Assembly: GCA_945877965.1 (NCBI GenBank)
Contig: CAMCTH010000125.1
Coordinates: 1-9,930 of the forward strand
Source of the DNA: Planctomicrobium piriforme
GTDB lineage: Bacteria; Planctomycetota; Planctomycetia; Pirellulales; PNKZ01
DNA: 9,930 nt
Reading direction: 5' to 3'
Part shown: positions 1 through 7,875 of the stretch, piece after piece
Layout: each line of letters opens with the position of its first letter
How positions within the stretch are numbered: the stretch's first letter is position 1
Position numbers and translations under genes: made by a program
Notes under the pieces: model-generated
The model's input: the letters and a program-made list of their open reading frames with translations, nothing else
Database searches by the model: none
What the model was told of the DNA's origin: nothing

Positions 1-931
1 CAACGATTGGACCAGTGATGGCTGCGGAGATAGTGCCACAGGTTCTCGATCGGGTTGAGTTGCGGACTGTACGGCGGCAGCTCGATCAGGCTGACGTTCT
101 CGGGCACTTGCAGCTTGCCGCTGCGGTGGAAGCCGGCTCCGTCCCACAGAAGGACGGCCTGAACGTCGGGGGCAAGCGAACGCGAGAATTCTCGCAAGAA
201 GGCGTTCATCACGCCGGCGTTTAAGCAGGGCGACAAGATCGCTTCGGCCTGACCGGTCTCGGCACAGACGGCTCCCACGACCCAGAGATATTCGTATTCG
301 GTCTGCTTCACCGCCGTCGGTCGCGAGCCCGTGGGGGCCCAGATGCGGGTGAGCGTTCCCTGCTGACCGAAACGAGCTTCGTCTTGATGGAAGATTAAGA
401 GCCGCTTGTCGGCGTGCTCGCTGCGAATGGCGGCCAGTCGTTCGGGCAGCTCTTTTTTAAAAAGCGTTGCTGCCGCTCGGGATCGGTCTGCCGATGCTTC
501 GGTCGCGGTACCAGACAGGAGTACCCGAGGCGATGCAGGAGATAGTAAGTTGCCGAGAGGGAACGGCGAACGCCGTGTTCCTCACGCAAGATGCGTTGCA
601 CGTCTTCGCCCCGCAGCGTACAGCCGTCGTCTTGTTCCTGGGGACCGGCGTCCAAGCGTCGTTTCAGTTCGGCTTGTTGTGCGGCATCGAGGGGTAATTT
701 CGCGCCACGGCCCGGTCGATCCTCCAACCCCGCCAAGCCGTCTCGATTCCAACGGGCAATCCAGTCCTGAACCCGCCGTCGCGACGACTTCAGCTGCACG
801 GCGATCTCGTCGGCCGACAGACCGTCGAGCGCGTGGCGAACCATTCGCAGTCGTTGCCGACGGCGAGTTCGCTTCTCCTTCGTAATCAACGCCGACAATT
901 CGGCGGCGGTAATAGGCAAATCGACCGTCAT
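1..931 (-). CDS. IS630-family transposase, expressed by -1 frameshift, 3' end outside window
   Basis: This is a cut-and-paste DDE transposase that binds the element ends and inserts into TA sites. The ATG at 929-931 has a GGAGG ribosome site eight bases upstream. Longer upstream starts have no such site. Residues about 15-95 form the DNA-binding part, with a helix-turn-helix around ADEIAVQLKSSRRRVQDWIA and a basic linker. The zero frame stops at 395-397 after 178 codons and would make only the DNA-binding half. At residue 160 (AAG, 454-452) a -1 slip leads into a frame open without a stop from 452 to the window start. That frame gives FLKKELPERL and then the catalytic core. The likely acidic residues are D184 in HQDEARFG, D264 in LLWDGAGFH and E296 in NPIENLWHYLR. 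The fused product reaches residue 310 at the edge. About 35 more residues are expected for the family. The element looks intact where visible, so it may be active. Confidence 0.88.
452..458 (-). promoter_or_regulatory. Slippery heptamer A AAA AAG for -1 ribosomal frameshifting
   Basis: On the minus strand the codons read TTA AAA AAG, which places A AAA AAG in exactly the X XXY YYZ phase. This is the heptamer known from E. coli dnaX and from several IS transposases. Slipping back one base after AAG turns the next codon into GAG and joins the helix-turn-helix half to the DDE half. An overlapping T TTA AAA heptamer sits three bases upstream in the same phase. A possible stimulatory stem lies directly downstream at 450-420: GCTG and CGAA pair with TTCG and CAGC, with a CC bulge and a 13-nt loop. 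It begins only one base after the heptamer, closer than usual. No strong internal Shine-Dalgarno-like sequence was seen upstream of the heptamer. Confidence 0.78.
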
Positions 932-939
932 CGTCGCGA

Positions 940-944
940 CCTCC
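940..944 (-). promoter_or_regulatory. Ribosome binding site of the transposase
   Basis: The minus strand reads GGAGG eight bases before the ATG at 931. It fixes the start there rather than at the longer in-frame extension up to 1207, whose extra 92 residues have no family resemblance. Confidence 0.75.
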
Positions 945-1056
945 GTGTGCGTCGGATTCACGGCCTCGCAAAAAAACGGCCGCTGCGCACGCAGACTATC
1001 GAGATCGCCGAAATCGCGCAACCCTTCGCGCGCCGTTATTCTTTGGGATGCGTATA

Positions 1057-1463
1057 AGTGAGGAGCTTGCAGCCGACGCGCACAGACTCGTCGAATCGCC
1101 ATAGCAACGATTGACGCGCAACGTGAAGTTGCTCGAAAACATAAAGCAGGAAAGCTGCGCAGCATGTTCGGGCGTCGGCAAGTCGACGCGCCCACGTGGG
1201 ATTCCACGCCCTGATCTCAACGTCGCGCCGTCGTCGTGCGCTTTGCCGCAACGTGTGCGGTTCGACGGCTTACGTTTCTTCCACGATCTCGTTGAATGCG
1301 AGCACTTTGGCACGCCGCACATTGCGATGCGCGAAGACTGGAAGTCGGCCGAGATGCGCTTTCACGCAGCCGAGCATGAAGGTCCGACGAGACTACCGCA
1401 GCGTGCGGAAGGAAGAAGAAGTTATCACTCGATACGCGCGGAGTTCATCCTGCGGGAGTTCGC
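1057..1463. other. Gene-free stretch between the IS and the DUF1552 gene
   Basis: No coding region is supported here. Open frames exist on both strands, but their translations are rich in Arg, Ser and Cys without any recognisable domain, and none has a convincing ribosome site. Small structures seen are a 5-bp hairpin CCGCA-gcg-TGCGG at 1396-1408 and a direct repeat GGAGTTC (1440-1446 and 1456-1462) just past the DUF1552 stop. Neither is followed by a T run that would mark an intrinsic terminator for the minus-strand operon. The stretch could be ordinary intergenic DNA or the decayed remainder of a gene hit by the IS. Confidence 0.5.
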
Positions 1464-2714
1464 TTACTCCAGCCCTTGCATCGTGCCCGAGGTTCCGGCG
1501 AACGAATCGGTTTCGACGCCGAAGCGTTGGGCCATGCTCACGAACAACTTCGGCAAGGGATAATTGTTGCGCGCGTCGAACGCCAGATGCGCGCCGTGTT
1601 GGTAACCGCCGCCGGCGAGCAAGATCGGCAGATTGGTCGTCAGGTGGCCGCTGGCGTTGCCTAGGTTGCTGCCGAGCAACACCTGCGTGCGATCGAGCAG
1701 GTTCGCGCCGTCGGCGCTGCTTTGTTGGAGCGAAGTGAGGAACTCAAAGAACGCCTGAATCGTAGCCGACTCGATGAGTTCGAGCTGCCGCAGCATGTCG
1801 GGATTCTTGCCGTGATGCGAGAGGCCGTGATAGCCGAGTTGCACGCCCGAGATGAGCGGCACCGTGCCGTAACCGGTCCCGCCGAAGGTGATCAGCCGCG
1901 TGCTGTCGGTTTCCAAAGCGAGCCGCATGACGTCGAAATGAGCGCGGAGCCGGCCGACGAGATCGTTCCCTGCCAAATTACCCGGCGGCTTCGCCTGCAC
2001 CTGCGGTTTGGGAGTTTGGTTCCAAAGTTCGTTCTTGGTCAACCGCTGTTCGGTCTGTCGCACCGCGGTGAAGAATTGATCGAGCTTGTCGCGATCGGCG
2101 GGACCGACGCGGCGTTCGATCGACTTCGCATCTTCGACGACCGTGTCGAGAATGCTCCGGCCGTCCTGCAGATCGCGCTGCAGTGCGGCGACCTCGGACG
2201 GCGATCCGTTGAAGAACAGCTTCGCAAAGGTCTTGGCGGGAGATGGCTCGGCCGGAATTGCCACGCCGTTGGCCGACCAGGAGATCGTCTTCTCGCCGAG
2301 TGTGAGCGAAGCAAACCGGGTGCGGTCGCCCGTCTTTTCGGCCAGGAACTGATCGAGCGAAATCGTGTTCTTAAACGTCCGTGCCCCGGGAGACGGCGCG
2401 GCGGTGAGAAACGATTTTTCCGCGGAGTGTCCGCCGTCGACGCCCGGATGACTCGTGCCGGAGAAAACGGTGAACTTGTCGCGGAGCGACTCGCCGGGTT
2501 GCAGATACTTCGAGGCAACGTAGTCTCGACCGGCTTGCTGCGGAAAGAAGTTCTCTGCAAGGAATCCGAGCGGGATGTTCATCGCGATCAAACGCGCCGG
2601 TGCCGCGGCGGTCGCGGCGGCACGCAGGCGAACCGGACGCATGGCATCGAGCCACGGCAGCGTCAGCGCGACGCCGGCACCCCGCAAAAACGTTCGACGT
2701 GAAAGGGCGTTCAT
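1464..2714 (-). CDS. DUF1552 (HXXSHH) family protein, Tat-exported
   Basis: This is a 416-residue protein of the DUF1552 family, abundant in Planctomycetes and related groups. Its biochemical activity is not established. The N-terminus has a twin-arginine motif, SRRTFLRG at residues 5-12, followed by a hydrophobic stretch and an Ala-rich cleavage region near residues 33-40. It is therefore probably exported folded, which often means a bound cofactor or metal. The family signature HXXSHH appears as HGLSHH at residues 296-301. Other typical blocks are SGTSHPGVDGGHS near 85-97 and the C-terminal LLGSNLGNASGH and LLAGGG near 346-370. The start has AGGAAA nine bases upstream. The gene begins 20 nt after the stop of the DUF1592-family gene, the usual pairing of these families, so the two are very likely co-transcribed and act together. 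It is the last gene of the minus-strand cluster. No frameshift or missing motif was seen. Confidence 0.93.
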   Translation of the reverse strand: MNALSRRTFLRGAGVALTLPWLDAMRPVRLRAAATAAAPARLIAMNIPLGFLAENFFPQQAGRDYVASKYLQPGESLRDKFTVFSGTSHPGVDGGHSAEKSFLTAAPSPGARTFKNTISLDQFLAEKTGDRTRFASLTLGEKTISWSANGVAIPAEPSPAKTFAKLFFNGSPSEVAALQRDLQDGRSILDTVVEDAKSIERRVGPADRDKLDQFFTAVRQTEQRLTKNELWNQTPKPQVQAKPPGNLAGNDLVGRLRAHFDVMRLALETDSTRLITFGGTGYGTVPLISGVQLGYHGLSHHGKNPDMLRQLELIESATIQAFFEFLTSLQQSSADGANLLDRTQVLLGSNLGNASGHLTTNLPILLAGGGYQHGAHLAFDARNNYPLPKLFVSMAQRFGVETDSFAGTSGTMQGLE

Positions 2715-2723
2715 CGTGATGAG

Positions 2724-2729
2724 TTTCCT
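2724..2729 (-). promoter_or_regulatory. Ribosome binding site of the DUF1552 gene
   Basis: The minus strand reads AGGAAA with nine bases to the ATG at 2714. It lies wholly within the short gap after the upstream gene, consistent with translation from a shared mRNA. Confidence 0.6.
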
Positions 2730-2734
2730 GCGAG

Positions 2735-5113
2735 TTAGCGTGTGGCGAAAGATTCGCTGTGGACGACGGCTTGGATCAAGGTCCTCAGGCCGTTACCGCC
2801 CGACTGGGCTTGCCGGACGACGGCGGCCATCGAGTCACGATCGCCGAATCCCATTTCGCGCCCCAGCGCGTAAGACAACAACTTCTCCGTCAGACAATGA
2901 GCGAAATCGTCGCGTCGCTGGAGCAGCAGTCGCTTGAAGTCGCGCACGTCGGTGAATCGTTCCCCCTCCGCCGTCTCGCCGGCGGGATCGACTTTCGCTC
3001 CCTCCGCGACCCGACCCCAGCCCTTTTCGGCATTCGACACCTGCCAGCGCAAATACGCTTCGCGATACGCACCGACGGGATCGAAGCTCTCCAAGGCAAA
3101 GCCCGGCGGGTCGATCGACTTGTGGCAGACGTTGCAACTTTCAACGCTGCGATGTTTCGCAAGTTGTTCTCGGATCGTCACGGCGCCGCGAATGTCGGGC
3201 TCGATTCCGGCCGTGTTCGGCGGCGGAGGCGGAGTCGGGCGCCCCAGAATGTTTTCCAAGACCCAGACGCCGCGCGTCACCGGCGACGTCGTCGTCCCGT
3301 TGGCCGTCACTTTCAAGACGGCGGCCTGCGTGAGGACTCCGCCGCGAACGCTGTCGGCCGGCAACACGACCTTGCGAAGATTCAGCCCGGCGACGCTCTC
3401 GATTCCATAATGCCGCGCCAATCGCTCATTGAGCATCGCCCAATTCGACGCCAGGAAGTCGTCGATCGAAACGTCGGCGACGAGCATCTCGCGGAAGTAC
3501 GCTTCGCTTTCCCAGGTCATGCTCTCTTGCAGGAGTTCATCGAACTTGGGATAGAGTCGCGCGTCGGGCTGCGTCTCGTTGATCTGCCGGAGTCGCAGCC
3601 ACTGGCCGGTAAAGTTCTTGACGAACGCTTCGCTTTTCGGGTCGCGCAGCAGTCGTTCCGTCTGGGCTCGCAGCACTTCGGGCGCGTGCAGTCGGTCTTC
3701 GCGCGCGACGTTCAGTAACTCTTCGTCCGGCGGCGCGCTCCAAAGGAAATAGGCCAGCCGTGCCGCGAGTTCGACGTCCGAGACACGCGTCGTCGTCTCG
3801 CGCCGTGCTTCGTTGAGATACAGAAAATGGGGCGAACAGAGCACGCCGACCAGCCCGACGCGGATCGCTTCGGCAAACGTGCGCCCCTCGGTCAAGCGCG
3901 CGGCGACGAGAGCGACGTAGCGAGCGACTTCCTCCTCCGTCGCCGGACGACGAAACGCGCGGGGAACAAAACGCTGCAAAATCCGTCGGGCGTCATCGAG
4001 CGTGCCGGTTTGGAGATTGACGTCGCCGAACAGGCGCGTGTGGCATTCCGGCGGCCATTGATCGTGCAGCGGGCCGGTGATCTCCACCTCGCCGAATCCC
4101 ACGCCGGGGAGTTTGACGTCCGGCCTGGGGCGAACGTAGGTCGGCAGTCCGAGGGCGAAGAATTGCAGCGCGCCGTTCGCTTCCATGTGGGCGGTGATCT
4201 CAAACGTCTTCGGCTCGGCACCGACTTCGAAGTAGCCGAGACTTCGCTGCGAAATGCCTTGCGGCTCGAACAACGCGGCCGTCACGGTGAAGCAGAGCGG
4301 CCCGGGAGCGTCGTGCGCCGCCGCTTGAAACCGGAAGCGATAGAGGCCTCGATGTCGGACGCGTTTGTCGCGAGTGGAAATCTTGGAGTAGCTGCCGCCG
4401 TCGGAGCTGGTGTGCAGTACGACGCGCCCGTCGACGTAATCGTAGGTTCCTTGTCCGAAGTATTGCTTCGTCTCACGGACGGAATCGACGGTAAAGGTCT
4501 CGGTCGGCGGCTGTTCGCCGGTGACGATGGCCGCATTGATCGCACGTCGCGCCGCTTCGAGATAGCCTTGCATGTGCTCCGTCGAAACGGCCAGGGCCTC
4601 GCCGTTGTTGTCGAACCCGCCGGCCTGCTGATCTTCGGGCAGCAACGGCACGAGATCGACGTCGACGGCCAGCAGATCGCGAATCGTGTTCTGGTATTCG
4701 ACGCGATTCAAACGTCGCTGCACGACTTCGCGCTGAGTCCGATCCGCCGCCGCGAGGACGGGCCGCAGGGTTTCAAGGACGGCCGCGAGTTCCGCAGCGG
4801 CGGGACGTGCGGCGTCCGGCGGCGGCATCTCGCCTCGGGCGATCCGATCGAAAATCCGCGTCCAAAGCTCGATTTGGGCGCGGCCGACGAGTTCGTCGCC
4901 TAATGGCTCCAGATTCAAGCCCCCCTGCTTCGACGTCGCATCGTGACAGTCGACGCAATGCTTCTGGAAAAACTTGTCGACTGCGGGCTTCCACGCCGTT
5001 GCCGTCTCGGCGGAGTACGCCGCCGACGTCCAAGCCGGCAGGCCAATGGACAAGCCCAGGCCGAGGAGCAAGCCGACGATCAGCGACGAACAACGATGAA
5101 CAGAATAGCGCAT
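2735..5113 (-). CDS. DUF1592 family secreted protein with two CXXCH motifs (PSCyt1-like, DUF1587/1595/1592/1588/1585)
   Basis: This is a 792-residue planctomycete-type protein. I chose the ATG at 5111-5113 because it is followed directly by a Sec signal peptide (residues 1 to about 35). The frame stays open 83 codons further upstream, but that part overlaps the gene before it. Domains in order: a cytochrome-c-like region with CVDCH at 53-57 (about 45-118); DUF1587 (about 134-198, with RRLNRVEYQNTIRDLL); a beta-rich, perhaps ligand-binding section (about 205-345); DUF1595 (about 370-437); DUF1592 (about 445-577); DUF1588 (about 589-690), with a second motif CNVCH at 660-664; and DUF1585 (about 717-792). 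The two CXXCH motifs could each carry covalent heme c, so a redox role outside the cytoplasm is plausible, but the substrate is unknown. The DUF1552 gene follows after 20 nt. No strong ribosome site is visible. A short inverted repeat, TCAAG-g-CTTGA (5113-5123), touches the start codon. Confidence 0.92.
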   Translation of the reverse strand: MRYSVHRCSSLIVGLLLGLGLSIGLPAWTSAAYSAETATAWKPAVDKFFQKHCVDCHDATSKQGGLNLEPLGDELVGRAQIELWTRIFDRIARGEMPPPDAARPAAAELAAVLETLRPVLAAADRTQREVVQRRLNRVEYQNTIRDLLAVDVDLVPLLPEDQQAGGFDNNGEALAVSTEHMQGYLEAARRAINAAIVTGEQPPTETFTVDSVRETKQYFGQGTYDYVDGRVVLHTSSDGGSYSKISTRDKRVRHRGLYRFRFQAAAHDAPGPLCFTVTAALFEPQGISQRSLGYFEVGAEPKTFEITAHMEANGALQFFALGLPTYVRPRPDVKLPGVGFGEVEITGPLHDQWPPECHTRLFGDVNLQTGTLDDARRILQRFVPRAFRRPATEEEVARYVALVAARLTEGRTFAEAIRVGLVGVLCSPHFLYLNEARRETTTRVSDVELAARLAYFLWSAPPDEELLNVAREDRLHAPEVLRAQTERLLRDPKSEAFVKNFTGQWLRLRQINETQPDARLYPKFDELLQESMTWESEAYFREMLVADVSIDDFLASNWAMLNERLARHYGIESVAGLNLRKVVLPADSVRGGVLTQAAVLKVTANGTTTSPVTRGVWVLENILGRPTPPPPPNTAGIEPDIRGAVTIREQLAKHRSVESCNVCHKSIDPPGFALESFDPVGAYREAYLRWQVSNAEKGWGRVAEGAKVDPAGETAEGERFTDVRDFKRLLLQRRDDFAHCLTEKLLSYALGREMGFGDRDSMAAVVRQAQSGGNGLRTLIQAVVHSESFATR

Positions 5114-5190
5114 CAAGGCTTGAGCACTTCGTAGAAACAACGGATGAACGAGGAAGTCACTTGCAGGTCGCGGCTTTGCACTCGGCGCGG

Positions 5191-6372
5191 TTACGGAGTC
5201 GGTGCGATCGGATAACCTTGCCACAGCCACTCCAGCGCGTGCGGCGTGATTTGCGGCTTGGCGTTGCCGACGCCGTGCCCCGAATTGAGGCAGTAGAGGT
5301 ATTGGTAGTGATAGCCTTTGGCTTTCAACACCTTGGCCATGCGGTTGTTCGCCTCGACCCAATCGTGCATGCCGTCGCGCATGATGTTGGGATTAAACGA
5401 ATCGCGATCGCCGACCGCCATCCAAATGCGCAACGGCTTCGGGTCGCTCTCCGGAATCAGCTTCTCATGGAAGCCCCAGGCGCCGTCGGGCGTCTCAGGG
5501 TTAAAGGGCCACTGCTGGTTCACAAACGTGCCGGAGAACGTGAGGACGCGGTGATACCACTCCGGGTGATACCACGCCATGATGAGCGCGGCCGACCCGC
5601 CGGAGCTGTTTCCCATCGTCGCGCGACCGTCCGGATCTTTCGTCAGCTTGACGTTGTAATTGTTCTCGACGAGCGGCAGCACTTCGTGCTCGATGAACTC
5701 GGCATACAGGCCTGACATCGTGTCGTATTCACGACCCCGCTCGTGCCCTTGCGCGTCGCCGCCGCCATGCGAAATCATGACGGCGATGATGGCGGGGATG
5801 CGACGCTGTGCGATCAGATTGTCGAGGATCCGCGGCAGGTTCATGTCGGGCTTCCCCATGCCGGGGCCGTCGTGCGTGACGATGAACGGCGCGGCGGTGC
5901 CGGGCACATACTGCGCGGGAATGTACACCGTGACGGTCCGCTGGTAGTCGATCTCGTGCGTCTCGACGATCAACGTCTTCGGATTGTTCGGATCGAGCGT
6001 ACCGAAAACCTTGCGGGCAATGCCCGGGTTGAAGAGCTTGCAGTCCTTCGAGTCGATGCTGAACTGCTGCACCTTCCCTTGCGGAACTCCTTCGACAACC
6101 TTCGTCTCAGGGGCGGCAACGTACTCAGGGCCGACGACGAAGTCGCCGTCGGCGTCGACCGGCGGATTCACGCCGGGCTTGCCGTCGAGGCGCGTGAACT
6201 TCGGCGCGCCGGGGGCATCGAACGGACGCGTCGGAGGTTGGGGCCGCGGCTTTGGTGCCGGAGGCCTAGGTGCGGTCGGGGCGGGCTTCGGTCCGTCGGC
6301 GCTCAAGACGACGGAATGCAGGACGAAAGAAGCTGCGAGGCCGAAAACTAGCGAAGTAAGAATCGTTTTCAT
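5191..6372 (-). CDS. Secreted alpha/beta-hydrolase esterase (esterase D / enterochelin esterase type)
   Basis: This is a 393-residue serine hydrolase, probably cleaving esters on a carbohydrate or small acyl conjugate in the periplasm or outside the cell. The ATG at 6370-6372 is preferred because a Sec signal peptide (about residues 1-25) follows it. The frame extends 19 codons further to a GTG with no ribosome site. After the signal lies a proline-rich linker (residues about 28-52, with PAPKPRPQPP). The catalytic domain covers about 95-390. GNSSGG at 254-259 contains the nucleophile elbow GxSxG with Ser256. GDRDSF at 321-326 is a good place for the acid, and SGHG at 364-367 supplies His366. 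The esterase D/feruloyl-esterase-like family (PF00756) fits the GMGKPDMNLPRILDNL and EHEVLPLVE blocks. It lies 77 nt upstream of the DUF1592-family gene and 114 nt after the sialate O-acetylesterase-like gene, all on one strand. The natural substrate cannot be read from the sequence. Confidence 0.88.
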   Translation of the reverse strand: MKTILTSLVFGLAASFVLHSVVLSADGPKPAPTAPRPPAPKPRPQPPTRPFDAPGAPKFTRLDGKPGVNPPVDADGDFVVGPEYVAAPETKVVEGVPQGKVQQFSIDSKDCKLFNPGIARKVFGTLDPNNPKTLIVETHEIDYQRTVTVYIPAQYVPGTAAPFIVTHDGPGMGKPDMNLPRILDNLIAQRRIPAIIAVMISHGGGDAQGHERGREYDTMSGLYAEFIEHEVLPLVENNYNVKLTKDPDGRATMGNSSGGSAALIMAWYHPEWYHRVLTFSGTFVNQQWPFNPETPDGAWGFHEKLIPESDPKPLRIWMAVGDRDSFNPNIMRDGMHDWVEANNRMAKVLKAKGYHYQYLYCLNSGHGVGNAKPQITPHALEWLWQGYPIAPTP

Positions 6373-6486
6373 GGGATGCGTGATCATGCGGTGGCGGGGC
6401 GACGTCAATGGAATCATCTTATCGCGCACGAGCAGGCGTTGCGATCAAGATGTGTGCACGCCGTGATCCGCCCCGGTCTCCGGCGA

Positions 6487-7875
6487 TTACTCAGCCGGCG
6501 GCCAAGCATCGGTGCGGAAGCTATTTGCGGGGAGCCCTGCTTGGTTCATCAGGTTCGGCATCGCGAGTTCGTGCCAGGCGAAGCGGATCGCGACCGGCTG
6601 AGAAACGGCGGGACTGCGGACGACGACGGAGTCGCCGTCGATGGTCGCAGCGGCCGGCACGAACTTTTTGTCTGCACCGGCGATGAGGAATTCCGTCAGC
6701 GGTTTGCCGTCGCGGCTCGTGAGTCCGCCGTCGACGTGGTCGAACTGAACGCGGATCGAGTCGCCTTCGACCTTGGCCTGCTTGAAGATCGGTCCCGAGT
6801 AGACGACGTCGGAGCGATCGTAGTCTTTCGCCAACGCCCAGTGCGCGAGTCGCGACCCGACGTCTTGCTTGTTCGTCGGATGGATATTCGTCGTGTCGTT
6901 GACCAAGTCGGTAATCACGACCATCCCGGATTTCGGCACGGCCCGCATCACGGCGGTTTGCGCCTCCCAGAGGCCGGGCAATGCGTGAGTCGGCGCTTTC
7001 GAGTTCGGCCGCGTCGAGTGGATGAACGGCGCGAGCTGCACGTAGTAATACGGAAAGTCGCCTTGGCCCCAGAGTCCGCGCCAAGCTTCGACTTGCTTCT
7101 TGGTGAGTTCGACGTAGCCCACGCCGGCCGCGTTGATGTTGGCTTCCCCCTGATACCAGATCACTCCGCGAAAGGCGAACGGGGCCAGCGGATGAATCAT
7201 CTTGTTGAACAGGCTGCCGCCGGGGAGCCAGGTTTCGATCGCCGAACCACCGACCGACGCGTTGAAAATGCCGACCGGGACGTTTAATTCCTTACGCAGC
7301 GTGCGGCCGAAGAAATACGCCAGGGCCGAGTCGCCGTCTTCGCCGTCGGCCAAGAGTTCGGCGCGTGTCGAGCCGCGCCATGTGCCGGCCGCATCGGTTT
7401 GTGGTTCATTCACTTGCCCTTTGCGGACGAAGGCTTGGGCTTTCTTGACGGTGAACTGTCGCAGCAACGGATCCTTCGCGGCCTCAAGTTCTTGCTCTTT
7501 GTTCAGGATGTTGTGCGAAAAGGTCCAGTGCATGTTCGATTGGCCCGAGGCGATCCAGACCTCGCCGAACTGCACGTCGCCGATTTCGAGCGGCGATTGT
7601 GATGCTTCACTCACCCGAATAACGTGCGGCCCGCCGGCGGGGTGCGGCGTGAGATTGACGCGCCATGTGCCGTCGGCTGCGGCTTGCGTCGTTTGTTTTT
7701 CCTTGTCAAGCGCGACGGTCACTTCCGCGCCGGGCTTCGCCGTACCCCAGATCGGCACCTCGCGATCGCGCTGCAAGACGACGCCGTTGGAAAAGAACGT
7801 CGGCAGCTTGATCTCGGCCTGGGCGGGCACGATCAGCAGCAACCAAGACGCGACGGCGAGCGGCAAGGGACGCAT
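6487..7875 (-). CDS. Sialate O-acetylesterase-like secreted esterase (SASA domain)
   Basis: This is a 462-residue SGNH-fold carbohydrate esterase of the 9-O-acetylesterase/acetylxylan-esterase-like family (SASA domain, PF03629). Such enzymes remove O-acetyl groups from sugars. In soil and aquatic planctomycetes the target is more likely an acetylated polysaccharide than sialic acid. Residues 1-20 are a Sec signal peptide ending AQA. A beta-sandwich segment (about 21-100) precedes the catalytic domain. Catalytic blocks are GEVWIASGQSNM at 104-115 with nucleophile Ser113, then GVIWYQGEAN at 237-246, and NIHPTNKQDVGSRLA at 330-344 with probable catalytic His332. The length is usual for the family. 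The ribosome site is weak (GAGA about 10 bases upstream). It is the first of the four co-directional minus-strand genes and diverges from the DTW gene, so a promoter for the cluster should lie in 7876-8018. Confidence 0.92.
   Translation of the reverse strand: MRPLPLAVASWLLLIVPAQAEIKLPTFFSNGVVLQRDREVPIWGTAKPGAEVTVALDKEKQTTQAAADGTWRVNLTPHPAGGPHVIRVSEASQSPLEIGDVQFGEVWIASGQSNMHWTFSHNILNKEQELEAAKDPLLRQFTVKKAQAFVRKGQVNEPQTDAAGTWRGSTRAELLADGEDGDSALAYFFGRTLRKELNVPVGIFNASVGGSAIETWLPGGSLFNKMIHPLAPFAFRGVIWYQGEANINAAGVGYVELTKKQVEAWRGLWGQGDFPYYYVQLAPFIHSTRPNSKAPTHALPGLWEAQTAVMRAVPKSGMVVITDLVNDTTNIHPTNKQDVGSRLAHWALAKDYDRSDVVYSGPIFKQAKVEGDSIRVQFDHVDGGLTSRDGKPLTEFLIAGADKKFVPAAATIDGDSVVVRSPAVSQPVAIRFAWHELAMPNLMNQAGLPANSFRTDAWPPAE

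Larger units (their letters stand above)
1..1056 (-). mobile_element. IS630-family insertion sequence, 5' portion (cut by window start)
   Basis: The element is identified by its transposase, which has an N-terminal winged helix-turn-helix and a C-terminal DDE domain of the IS630/Tc1-mariner type. The 3' end of the element lies before position 1, so terminal inverted repeats and the target duplication cannot be checked. The upstream limit is a guess. IS630 elements insert at TA dinucleotides, and a TATA lies at 1053-1056, about 122 nt upstream of the transposase start. Protein-like minus-strand sequence of the element is not recognisable beyond that. The element proper is certain, but the 1056 boundary is low confidence. 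Confidence 0.75.

Noticed and set aside
932..1207. N-terminal extension of the transposase frame up to an ATG at 1207
   Set aside because: The extra 92 residues have no family resemblance, cross the probable IS end and lack a ribosome site. The ATG at 931 has GGAGG upstream.
1396..1408. CCGCA-gcg-TGCGG as an operon terminator
   Set aside because: The stem is only 5 bp and no T run follows it on the minus strand.
1111..1563. 150-codon plus-strand frame across the gap and into the DUF1552 gene
   Set aside because: The translation has no recognisable domain, it overlaps a well-supported gene antisense, and no ribosome site is visible.
1722..2702. 326-codon plus-strand frame antisense to the DUF1552 gene
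   Set aside because: Composition is that of a mirror of a GC-rich gene. The minus-strand protein has clear Tat and HXXSHH motifs.
3827..4903. 358-codon plus-strand frame antisense to the DUF1592-family gene
   Set aside because: Shadow of the real gene. No domain, Arg-rich low-complexity translation.
5114..5362. 83-codon upstream extension of the DUF1592-family gene
   Set aside because: It would overlap the end of the esterase gene and place residues without family resemblance before a clear signal peptide.
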